Shown here one piece after another: positions 1 to 7,705 of a DNA stretch of 14,589 bases. The translations under genes were made by a program, and so were the position numbers. Below the pieces are notes generated by a model. The model was not told the origin of the DNA and did not search any database. It worked only from the letters and a program-made list of their open reading frames with translations. Origin of the DNA: Glomus cerebriforme. Taxonomy: Eukaryota; Glomeromycota; Glomeromycetes; Glomerales; Glomeraceae. The stretch spans positions 5,839 to 20,427 of the forward strand of contig QKYT01000426.1 in assembly GCA_003550305.1 (NCBI GenBank), written 5' to 3'. Each line of letters opens with the position of its first letter. Position 1 is the first letter of the stretch.

Positions 1-74
1 AAACCTTATCCTCAATATAATTATCAGTATTTTCTATAAATTCAAAGTTATTTAAATGTAAATTTTCAAAATTC

Positions 75-218
75 TTATGTGTTTTCATCATCATCTGTTG
101 TATTTTTTTCACTTTCATAACTTGAATTTTCAATAAAAAAAGTATTTTCCAGTTCTTCTAAGGCAGATAATACAGTATTATTTTCATTATCATTATTAAA
201 ATATATACTATATTCCAT
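75..218 (-). CDS. Possible 5' part of a gene running off the left edge
   Basis: On the minus strand an ATG at 218 opens 47 codons that end in TAA at 75-77. The product starts MEYSIYFNND and is rich in Asn, Asp and Glu, with an acidic TTDDDENT end. Just past the stop, a different minus-strand frame stays open to position 1 and has the same composition (NFENLHLNNF... ENTDNYIEDK). This suggests either one frameshift or a small unrecognised intron near 75-85, with the gene continuing outside the window. A TATAAAA (252-246, minus) and a CCAAT (389-385, minus) lie upstream in plausible promoter positions. I do not recognise the family. Acidic, low-complexity N-termini are common in this kind of genome, so chance cannot be excluded. 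Confidence 0.35.
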   Translation of the reverse strand: MEYSIYFNNDNENNTVLSALEELENTFFIENSSYESEKNTTDDDENT

Positions 219-245
219 ATTATTTTAAATGAAATTGCGAAGGGT

Positions 246-252
246 TTTTATA
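246..252 (-). promoter_or_regulatory. TATA-like box for the left-edge minus-strand gene
   Basis: The minus strand reads TATAAAA here, about 30 bases before the ATG at 218. A CCAAT motif lies further upstream at 389-385. The order and spacing suit a short-leader fungal promoter, but the region is AT-rich and such motifs arise easily. Confidence 0.3.
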
Positions 253-416
253 ACAAAAAAGAAAAAAGGTCGACGTTTTGTGCCAAAATTTGCACCCTTT
301 TATTAATAAAGTATAAATAAAAAAATGTATTTTCTGAACGGTTAGGCCAGTTGTCACATGATTATCAAAAAATCTCTAAATCTGATTGGTCAACATATCA
401 CCCTCTTTTGCTGTGG

Positions 417-507
417 CAGTCCCCATATAATAAGATCGGGACTAACAAATGATGTAATTAAAGGGAATTGTGACTATAAAGGAGGTGATTATATGGGGGG
501 ACGACTG
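417..507. repeat. 91-bp imperfect inverted repeat with C-rich ends
   Basis: The left arm CAGTCCCCATATAAT (417-431) is mirrored by ATTATATGGGG plus GGACGACTG (488-507). On the reverse strand the right end reads CAGTCGTCCCCCCATATAAT, so the arms match except for small insertions. A CAGT...CCCC start with A+T following resembles the terminal repeats of Tc1/mariner- or pogo-like elements. A TA follows the right end, but the left end is preceded by GG, so there is no clean TA target duplication. It could be a tiny deletion derivative or one end of a decayed element. The stretch between the arms holds no ORF that I can support. Confidence 0.45.
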
Positions 508-533
508 TAATAAATAGTTATAATAAATAGTTA
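508..533. repeat. Tandem 13-bp duplication
   Basis: TAATAAATAGTTA occurs twice head to tail (508-520 and 521-533), directly against the right end of the preceding inverted repeat. It may be a replication slip or a scar of the element's insertion. Confidence 0.6.
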
Positions 534-640
534 TTATATAATTATAATTTTATTTATTTTAAATTTACTTATCTAATAAATATATTAAAAAATAATTTTT
601 TTATAAATTAAAATTAAAATTTTATTAAAAATCTTTAAAA

Positions 641-1110
641 TCAGATCCAGATTATTATATTGGCCAATATTAAACATAATTTCAGCCAAATTCAAAAATA
701 ATTTAGGCCAAAACTATCTGATTAGTTTTGGAATTTTTTATTTTTAAAAATATTTTACTACTAATGGCTCTTTCCCTGTAAATACTAATGACTTTTACTA
801 GAGGCCTGCAACGAGCTGGATCCAGATTCAAAATCTGGTCCGGACCAAGCCCGAAATCTGGGTCTGGGCTGGCAAATATTATATTAAATAAACCTGAGCT
901 GGGTTCGGGCCAGCATTAAATTTTTATAAAATTTTTGGGCTGGGTCCAGGTTCAGGATATAAACCCGGATTTTCATAATTTCTTAATTCCAGCCATTAAT
1001 TCTAACCGAAATTAGATTAGATAAAAAATTAAACAATTTTGGCCAAATTTACTAATCAATTTTATTTTGTAATTGAATATCATTGGCCATTCTTTCCTGA
1101 AAAATTCTGA
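641..1110. mobile_element. Foldback (MITE-like) element of about 470 bp with long imperfect arms
   Basis: The element starts with TCAGA (641) and ends with TCTGA (1110). Inside each end the same landmarks occur in mirrored order. GGCCAAT is at 662 on the left and as ATTGGCC at 1082-1088 on the right. GGCCAAAA lies exactly 44 bases further in on both arms (706; TTTTGGCC at 1037-1044). AATGGCT follows (763-769; AGCCATT at 991-997), with a 10-base length difference. The core, about 800-965, is unusually G+C-rich and repeats GGGCTGG/CCGGACC-type words, including the hairpin CCAGATT-caa-AATCTGG (822-838). No transposase ORF is visible, so this would be a non-autonomous element. I found no clear target duplication. 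Confidence 0.55.
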
Positions 1111-1122
1111 CCAAATTTTTTA

Positions 1123-1175
1123 CGAAGCAAAAACACAACCTGGAGGCTTCGTTTACTATGATGACAGCCTTCAGG
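1123..1175. repeat. Overlapping hairpins
   Basis: CGAAGC pairs with GCTTCG across about 17 bases. A second stem, CCTGGAGGC (1139-1147) with GCCTTCAGG (1167-1175), uses one G-U pair and overlaps the first, so the two are mutually exclusive. Neither is linked to a gene. They may be the remains of another foldback element. Confidence 0.35.
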
Positions 1176-1378
1176 ATCTTAAGTAAAAATGCTCCTCTTG
1201 TTATTTAACATTTAATAAAAGAGTTTAGATTGTTTGTATTTTATTATTTTTAAATATACCCACAATTTTCATTTTACGACTCTTGGATAACAACCTTTAA
1301 TGATACCTCTGGAAGCATCTAGTTTTCTAAGCTATCCAGTCTTGCACAAGTTTTATCTCTTTGTAAATGCATTACATT

Positions 1379-1447
1379 ACATTGCAGCCAGATAATTTAA
1401 TGGATATTTGGCAATAGAATAACATAATAAATTATCTGGCTGAATGT
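1379..1447. repeat. Long hairpin (20-bp stem)
   Basis: CAGCCAGATAATTTA (1385-1399) is perfectly complementary to TAAATTATCTGGCTG (1428-1442). With a one-base bulge the stem extends through ACATT/AATGT to 1379 and 1447. The loop is about 28 bases. It is probably a small foldback element. A transcribed small-RNA precursor is possible but unsupported. Confidence 0.6.
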
Positions 1448-1645
1448 GTCCAGTAGTTATGAAAAAAAGAATTTACAAACTAATCTTATTATACTAGCCT
1501 TTTTTTAGACAATTTTTAATAATGCCAGTCAGAATTTTATTACTTCTTTTAGTAACTGACTGATATTATCATAATTCCGGCCCTGAAAAAATGCGTAGAG
1601 CTAATAGTAAATTTTTTTTGCTACTTATGACTATTAATATTGTTC

Positions 1646-1700
1646 GGGTCCTAATAGGACCCCATATATCCGTAACTGTAAAATAACAGGTTGCGGATAT
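1646..1700. repeat. Two adjacent G+C-containing hairpins
   Basis: GGGTCC-taata-GGACCC (1646-1662) is a perfect 6-bp stem. It is followed by ATATCCGTAACTGT (1666-1679) pairing with ACAGGTTGCGGATAT (1686-1700), with one bulge and one wobble. Nearby sequence (about 1703-1724, CCAGGATCCGCGCC) is also G+C-rich against an AT background. This looks like the end of a transposon-derived repeat. No ORF is present. Confidence 0.45.
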
Positions 1701-1724
1701 TCATTTATGAGCCAGGATCCGCGC

Positions 1725-2235
1725 CACAATTACTTATTAAGTAAATTATTGAATTATTCGAATATGTGAGTTTTGGGGAGGTGTTTTACTAGTGTTAAGA
1801 TAATTATTCAGCCCTAGAAAGGGTGTGAGGAAATTGAAACATTTATATTAACTTTACTCTTTCAATTTATTTTAAGAAGTTTTGTGCCTGGATTTCTGGT
1901 AAATTTCATCTTTAGCACGGACGGCCAGGCCATTCTTAACATTTTAGTGAATAAAACAATGAAAAGATAAATATATAAATTTGTTTACAGTAGCTATTAT
2001 TATCGTTTTTGTATCAAATTTTCAAAATATTATAGAAAAAGGTGTGATCTCTCTTTTTAACGAAAAAAGGCACCTATCTTAAAATATAAGTATAATATAT
2101 AATATATTTATCTGTTATTATAAAAAAGTAAAAGATTGTCAAGAATCTAATACATTTCAGGGTATGAGGATATGATCACCAAATTGGTGTGGTATCACCG
2201 AAAAATGATTATGCTGTGTGACATTAATAATTTAA
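1725..2235. other. Intergenic stretch, no gene seen
   Basis: This is AT-rich DNA without a convincing ORF. It holds weak short inverted repeats (AATTGAAA/TTTCAATT near 1833-1866; GCCTGG/CCAGGC near 1886-1931) and, 93-105 bases before the next start codon, the perfect palindrome CACCAA-a-TTGGTG (2177-2189). The palindrome is followed by another CACC and could be a binding site for a dimeric factor. Confidence 0.4.
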
Positions 2236-2242
2236 TATAAAA
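2236..2242 (+). promoter_or_regulatory. TATA-like box of pseudokinase A
   Basis: TATAAAA lies 40 bases before the ATG at 2282, followed by a C/T-rich stretch (CCTCTTTCACTACTC) that is a plausible transcription start. A second TATAAAT lies about 10 bases before the ATG. Confidence 0.4.
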
Positions 2243-2281
2243 CAAAAAAAATTCCTCTTTCACTACTCTATAAATTTTAAT

Positions 2282-3322
2282 ATGATCGAAAAAATAAATA
2301 AGTTTGGTGTTTGTACTAAATGTAATAATATTAGAAGTGGTTTTAACTGGTGTTCAATTTGCGATTGTGCAAAACTTGTTGGAAATTTTAATAAGTGGAC
2401 AAGTGGGAATGTTGTATTAGATAAATTTATTCAATATACTCAATCAACAGCAAAATCTTATTTATCTTATTTAGAATGGATTCCTTTCGAAAGATTTGAA
2501 AATATAAATAAAATCGCAACTGGAAATTTAAGTGTTATTTATTCAGCAAATTGGAAAGATGGAGAAAGAATTGATAATTATTGGAGTGATGAAGAGAATA
2601 ATAATAATCATAAACGCAGTCAACCAATTATTGTTGCTTTAAAAAGTCATTATTCTATGAATGTAACAATGAAAATAGTAAGTGATTTATTTTTACTTTT
2701 TTTTTTTTTATCAGATAATTTGATGATTTATTTATAATAAAAAAAATAATTTTAAAAATAGTTAACACGTCATCATAAATGTACAAGTAATGCAAGACAT
2801 TTTATTCAACATTATGGAGTAACTAAGAATCCAAGATCTGGTAATTTTATGGTTGTAATGCAATATGCCAATGATGGAAGCCTCAAAAACTTTTTATTAA
2901 AGAATAAAATTAAACACGATTGGCAATGGAAGTTAAATATCATTCGTTATTTAGCTCAAGATTTAAGTACAATTCATAACGCAGGTTTAGTTCATTGTGA
3001 TGTTAAGAATGAAAATGTCTTTATACGTGATAATTGGGCTTATCTTGGTCAATTGTATTGGTCAGCATCAGAAGAAGAATTAAAAGAAGAATTTAAATAT
3101 CTAAAATCTAAAGATATTTATGGGTTTGGTCAACTTATGATTCAAATTGTTATTGAAAGATTAACGTATCTTAATAAACCTGATGAAATTCCGAATCCAA
3201 TTTCAAAATTAATTAAAAGTTGTTTAGACAAAGATTTTACAAAACGTCCTGATATCAACAAAATACTTTATATTTTAGAAAAATGGTGTGGAAATCCTCA
3301 ATATAATCAATTTGATATTTAG
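2282..3322 (+). CDS. Pseudokinase A: zinc-module plus degenerate TKL-like kinase domain (2 exons)
   Basis: Exons 2282-2677 and 2762-3322 join in phase 0 to give 318 residues. Residues 11-27 hold C-x2-C...W-C-x2-C, a likely zinc-binding knuckle. Then come KWTSGN (39-43) and YLEWIPF (63-69), hallmarks of the expanded Rhizophagus kinase family. The kinase domain runs from about 77 to 310. It keeps the VALK Lys (K121), an HCD in place of HRD (210-212), Asn 217 and the late Arg (KRPD, R294). It lacks most of the glycine loop (ATGNLS, 79-84), shows no alpha-C Glu, reads GQL for DFG (228-230), and has about 16 residues fewer in the activation segment, with no APE. It is therefore probably catalytically dead. 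It ends soon after the kinase domain (NPQYNQFDI). The closest relative is pseudokinase B, about 84% identical by hand alignment. The splice model is supported because exon 2 begins LTRHHKC, as in that paralogue. Confidence 0.85.
2678..2761 (+). other. Intron of pseudokinase A (84 bp, phase 0)
   Basis: Donor GTAAGT, acceptor AATAG, with a long T tract inside. Without splicing, translation stops 19 codons in. It sits at the same codon position as the introns of the two sister genes. Confidence 0.85.
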
Positions 3323-3573
3323 TTTATATGAGTTTTTTAATTTTTAATAACATTTATAATATTTAGTATGATAAATATAATCAGTAAAATTACAATGCAA
3401 GTTTGCATCTCTTTCTAAAAAAAAAAATATTAATGCATAATCGCCGAATGGCTGATCACAAAAATAGTGTGATTTATTTTTGAATGACGTAACAAATATC
3501 GGTAGAAGTTTTCCCGTACACGTGCCGATCTGCATTCTATATATATATATAAGCGGCTAGAAAATTCTCTGTT
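3323..3573. promoter_or_regulatory. Upstream region of the active kinase: CRE-like site, E-box, TATA run
   Basis: Between the stop of pseudokinase A and the next gene lie TGACGTAA (3485-3492, CRE/ATF-like), the palindromic E-box CACGTG (3519-3524) and an alternating TA run ending TATATAA (3538-3552). A CCAAT follows at 3617-3621, downstream of the first possible ATG. Their order (factor sites, then TATA) fits a promoter for the kinase at 3727. The motifs are short and untested. Confidence 0.4.
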
Positions 3574-3726
3574 ATGAGCGCAATCAGCTCATTAATTAAA
3601 AAGTTTATTTCATTAACCAATCAGATTGCAGTCTTTTTATTTAACGATTTTGTGGCGTGTGCGCAACCCAAATATGCCACATATATTTTTTCTCTCCTAC
3701 TTCAGGGGAAAGAAATATTATTAAAA

Positions 3727-5133
3727 ATGGAACCTGACTCAGAAAAAGAAGAATTTGGACAATTTGGAAATTGTCTTGACTGTGGAGCAGCAAAAACTGA
3801 TTATTGTTGGTGTGAAAAATGTGATAATCCAAAATTGATTGAAGAATTCAAAAATTGGACCAGTGGTGATGATGATATCGATGAATTTATTCGAGATACT
3901 CAACGAAATGCTAAATCATATACATCCTATTTAGAATGGATTCCTTACAAAGATTTTGATGATGTACAATTGTTAGCTAAAGGCGGATTCGGTATCGTGT
4001 ACCTTGCATGGTGGAAAACTGGGGAAAGAATTGATGATGCATTGGACGAACATTTAACACCATATAAGAGAGAACGAAGTGAAAAGATTCCCGTTGCGCT
4101 TAAACGACTGAATAATTCTCAGTCCGTTTCAGCTGAATTTTTAGATGAGGTCTGTTGAAATCAATTTTATTATTATTTATTTTTTTTTTTCATTTTTTTA
4201 ATTTTCTTTTTATTATTTTATTTTGTTTTGTTTTTTGAAAGGTCATGCTTGTGTTAAAAAAAAACCCTTTTTTTTTTTGTTTCATAATATAAATATTAGC
4301 TTAAAGCACATCATAGATGTGCGTCCTATGGAATGCGATTTCTCAAATGTTATGGAATTAGTAGATATCCAGATCAGAATGAGTTGATCATGGTTATGCA
4401 ATTCGCTAAAGGTGGTAATCTTCGTCAATATTTACGAGATAACCCTAATCTTGATTGGCAAAAAAAAATAGATATATTGCATTTTATTGTTCATGATCTT
4501 GAAGCACTTCATAATGCGGGATTAGTTCACAGAGATTTTCATAGCGGAAACGTTATGATGCGTGGTACTTGGGCGTATTTAAGTGATCTTGGATTATGTC
4601 GTCCGGTTAAAGAACATGACCAACAAGATGTTATTTATGGTATTATGCAATATATTGCTCCTGAAGTTTTAAGAGGAAAACCTTATACACCAGAAGCTGA
4701 TATTTATAGTTTGGGTATTATTATGTCTGAAGTAGCGTATCTCGATAAATCTTTTTTCGGTGCTCCAAGGGATCAAAATTTAGCTTTGGCAATTACCAAA
4801 TATCATAAACGTCCTAGATTGCCTGAAGGGACGCCAAGTTGTTATCGCGATTTAGTGGAAAGATGTTTGAGTAGCGATAAAGAAAAACGTCCTAAAGTGC
4901 ATAAAGTTAAAACTATTTTAGATCAATGGCGTCATAATCCTCCTTATAATATCCTTCAAGAATTTAGAAGGAGTGATCAATTATCCAAAGAACTTTCTTC
5001 CTATCCTATTGAGGATAATCCTATTAGTAAAATAATTAGGACCACCATAGAAATTGATACTCCTGCTTCTACTTTTAATAATGACGATTCTAATCTATAT
5101 ACCGGTAATGATTTGTTATTGACAAGGTATTAA
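3727..5133 (+). CDS. Apparently active TKL-like protein kinase with N-terminal zinc module (2 exons)
   Basis: Exons 3727-4149 and 4300-5133 give 418 residues from the Met that begins MEPDSEKEEF. An in-frame ATG at 3574 would add 51 hydrophobic residues. I prefer 3727 because the family normally starts shortly before the Cys module, and a pyrimidine-rich TTCTCTCCTACTTCAG (ending 3705) suggests a 5' leader intron. Residues 16-32 carry C-x2-C...C-W-C-x2-C; WTSG (44-47) and YLEWIP (68-73) follow. The kinase domain (about 82-355) has AKGGFG (84-89), K126, a candidate alpha-C Glu in FLDE (138-141), HRD (218-220) with N225, DLG (237-239), APE (261-263), DIYSLG and KRP. Every catalytic landmark is present, so a Ser/Thr or dual-specificity kinase is expected. 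A 56-residue polar tail follows the domain. It lies between two pseudokinase relatives on the same strand, each with room for its own promoter. Confidence 0.88.
4150..4299 (+). other. Intron of the active kinase (150 bp, weak donor)
   Basis: The donor is GTCTGT and the acceptor TTAG before CTTAAAGCACATCAT (LKAHH). The phase and place match the sister introns. The donor departs from GTAAGT, and the intron is nearly twice as long, with T-rich runs. If it were retained, a TGA would follow two codons into the intron. Confidence 0.8.
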
Positions 5134-5533
5134 ATTTTAAAACACATGTTTTGAAAAATTAAAAATTTGAATTTTGTTTTCTAACATTTTTACATTTTTA
5201 TAGTAGTGTAGAAGAGACACAATAAGAAAGAGAAAGGTTTGTTTATATAACGAAAATATATATATAACGTTTATATATATTAGATTTCAAGTGTGTAAAC
5301 ATATGATTAAATAAATATGATACACATTAATCAGGATAAATAAATGTTATTACTGCTAAAAATAATGAATATTATCGCACTTAATCTTAAGCTAATAACG
5401 AAGAATCTTTACCGATCAAGACGTTCTATGAATTTTTTTTTTTTGCAATCATATTTATACTAATTATTTGATCAAAAAAAAAAATATGGTATAATCTTAG
5501 AAGTTTTATTTTGCGTTGGGTAAATTTATTTGG
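5134..5533. other. Intergenic, no gene seen
   Basis: This is AT-rich DNA with runs of alternating TA (about 5245-5280), where TATATAACG occurs twice around 5245-5270, and with T and A tracts near 5440 and 5475. It contains no ORF that I can support. Confidence 0.5.
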
Positions 5534-5835
5534 ATATCTTCTTAATTTAGAATCGGATAAGTGTTATTTATTCAGGAATATGGAAAGATAAAGAAAGAAC
5601 CAATAATTATTTGGATGACGAAGAAAATAGTCATAGACAAAAATTCATCATAGAATGCAAGAATGCAAAACGGTTTATTTGATATTATCGGAAGACTAAA
5701 TATCCAAAAACTGGTGATTTTACGAAAATGACAAAATCTTGAAGAATTTCTCGCTCAAAAACAAAATTAAACATGAATGGTAAAAATATTTTTCGTTATT
5801 TAACCCAAGATATCATATATACGTGATATAAGAAT
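5534..5835 (+). pseudogene. Decayed fourth kinase copy (pseudokinase-type relic)
   Basis: The DNA matches pieces of pseudokinases A and B in order. TATCTT..AATTTAGAAT (5535-5553) corresponds to the LEWIP codons. AGTGTTATTTATTCAG (from 5560) with AATATGGAAAGAT is the SVIYSANWKD region, here reading SVIYSGIWKDKER. CATCATAGAATGC (from about 5648) is the start of exon 2, and GATATTATCGGAAGACTAAATATCC is the HYGVTKNP stretch. AAAATTAAACATGAATGG (KIKHDW) and CGTTATTTAACCCAAGAT (RYLAQD) then follow, ending near ATACGTGATA. The DNA coding the VALK part, the intron and the catalytic loop is deleted, and the frame is broken many times. No functional product is possible. Missing pieces on both sides of the intron fit piecemeal deletion better than a retrocopy. 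Confidence 0.8.
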
Positions 5836-6151
5836 GTTATATAAATATTGATTCTCATAAAGTCCAGGCGTTTTATTAGTTAACATTGATTGGTTTTTTA
5901 TTTCGACCAATTGAACAAAGCAATTGATCAAAAAATTATATTTAATCGTAAAATAGGTTTGGTAAATAGCATATTTTTTACATCAGTAATAAAGCGATGC
6001 AAAGCTGCATCTTTTTTTTTCGATTCCATAATATTGTACCTTTGGGTCGGCACTATGGTTTTGACCGAGTTACTATCGATCATAATTATGTAACGATGGC
6101 GCGTTACGAGTAACAAACATAAATTTCTTAATGGAACACAAAATATTTTTA

Positions 6152-6158
6152 TATATAA
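6152..6158 (+). promoter_or_regulatory. TATA-like box of pseudokinase B
   Basis: TATATAA lies 50 bases before the ATG at 6208, with ATTGG (reverse CCAAT) just after it. The background is AT-rich, so this is only suggestive. Confidence 0.3.
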
Positions 6159-6207
6159 TATTTTATTGGTGGTTTTAATTTTATAAATTGAATTCTCTTC
6201 AATCGAT

Positions 6208-7268
6208 ATGGTAAATAAAATTGAAAAGAACAAAAATAAATTTGGTGTTTGTATTAAATGTAATAATATTAGAAGTGGTTTTAACTGGTGTTCAATTTGC
6301 GATTGTGCAAAACTTGTTAGGAATTTTAACAAGTGGACAAGTGGAAATGATGAACTAGATAAATTTATTCAATATACTCAATCATCAGCAAAATCTTATT
6401 TATCTTATTTAGAATGGATTCCTTTCGAAAGATTTGAAAATATAAATAAAATTAAAAGTGGAAATTTAAGTATTATTTATTCAGCAAATTGGAAAGATGG
6501 AGAAAGAATTGATAATTATTGGGGTGACGAAGAAAATTATCATAAACATGAACGTAGTCAACCAATTACTGTTGCTTTAAAATGTCATTATTCTATGAAA
6601 ATAACAATGAAAATAGTAAGTAATTTATTTTTACTTTTTTTTTTTTCAGATAATTTATGATTTATTAATGATGATAAAAAAAAATGATTTTTTAAAAAAA
6701 ATAGTTAACACGTCATCATAAATGTAGAAGTAATGCAGGTAATTTTATTCAACATTATGGAGTAACTAAGGATCCAAAAACTGACAGTTTTATGATTGTA
6801 ATGCAATATGCAAATGATGGAAGTCTCAAAGACTTTTTATTAAAGAATAAGACTAAACACGATTGGCAATGGAAGTTAAATATAATTCGTTACTTAGCTC
6901 AAGATTTAAGTACAATTCATAATGCAGGTTTAGCTCATTGTGATGTTAAGAATGAAAATGTCTTTATACGTGATAATTGGGCTTATCTTGATCAATTATT
7001 TTGGTCAGCATCAGAAAAAGAATTAAAAGAAGAAGAATTTAAATATCTAAAATCTAACGATATTCACGGATTTGGTCAACTTACAATTCAAATTGCTACT
7101 GAAAAATTAATGTATCTTAGTCAAACTGATGATATTCCAACCCCCATTTTAAAATTAATTAAAAGTTGTTTAGATAAAGATTTTACAAAACGTCCTGATA
7201 TCAATAAAATACTTTATATTTTAGAACAATGGTGTGGAAATCCTCAATATAATCAATTTGATATGTAG
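6208..7268 (+). CDS. Pseudokinase B: zinc-module plus degenerate TKL-like kinase domain (2 exons)
   Basis: Exons 6208-6615 and 6705-7268 join in phase 0 to give 323 residues. Residues 15-31 hold C-x2-C...W-C-x2-C; WTSGND and YLEWIPF follow. The kinase domain keeps K125 (VALK), HCD (214-216) and N221. It has KSGNLS for the glycine loop, no alpha-C Glu in CHYSMKITMKI, and DQL for DFG (232-234), so unlike pseudokinase A it retains the metal-binding Asp. The activation segment is cut to about 20 residues between DQL and DIHGFG, with no APE. Relative to A there is one extra Glu in the KELKEEEF stretch and a four-residue longer N-terminus. The substitutions against A leave the frame and the core motifs untouched, which suggests both proteins are under selection. 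Nucleotide-binding without catalysis is possible. Confidence 0.85.
6616..6704 (+). other. Intron of pseudokinase B (89 bp, phase 0)
   Basis: Donor GTAAGT, acceptor AAATAG, T tract inside. It is homologous along its length to the intron of pseudokinase A, so the duplication kept the intron. Confidence 0.85.
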
Positions 7269-7705
7269 GATTTTTGGTTCTTTGATTCTATCTCAAAATT
7301 TTACATATATAAAAGCCGAAATCAAAATATTAAATTTTAACTTATAAACTACTATAGTTTTACTTATATTTTCTTCACATATTCTGCAATTAAATGTTAA
7401 AGTTTAACAATAGAGAAAATTATTATTGACTTTAATCATAAGTTATGAATTACTTGTTCATTATACGATGTTGTAACTTTGTCTTTTTTTTTTTTTTTTT
7501 GATAAACTTATATTTTATTTTACGCGTGATACTCACATACAAAAAAATTATTTACTATTAGCTGTGTATTATTGATAGATAAGAAAATTCGATCTTGTGA
7601 GGTGGGATCTTACGGTGCAAGAAAGCTTCATCATATCATACATAATGATACCATTTGGTCTCAGAAAATCTTAATACATTGGCTACTCAAATGGATTTAT
7701 AATCT
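7269..7705. other. Intergenic, no gene seen
   Basis: The stretch is AT-rich with a T17 run (about 7484-7500). The last 100 bases are less AT-rich and lead into the doubtful ORF that follows. I found no repeat or RNA gene. Confidence 0.4.

Noticed and set aside
3574..3726. Upstream ATG at 3574 as the start of the active kinase
   Set aside because: It adds 51 residues unlike the family N-terminus and crosses a good splice acceptor (ending 3705). The Met at 3727 fits the sister genes. It cannot be fully excluded.
3344..3832. Two 63-codon minus-strand open frames around the promoter and start of the active kinase
   Set aside because: They overlap the kinase promoter and exon 1 on the other strand, have no recognisable motif and use no splice-consistent extension. 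The plus-strand gene explains the region.
5534..5835. Relic as a processed retrocopy because the intron is missing
   Set aside because: Coding sequence on both sides of the intron position is missing as well, and there is no poly-A tail or flanking duplication. Deletion explains it better.
5890..6332. Overlapping open frames on both strands before pseudokinase B (5890-6093 plus, 5928-6332 minus)
   Set aside because: The minus frame runs over exon 1 of pseudokinase B, and its open state follows from that coding sequence and AT-rich flanks. Neither product has a motif.
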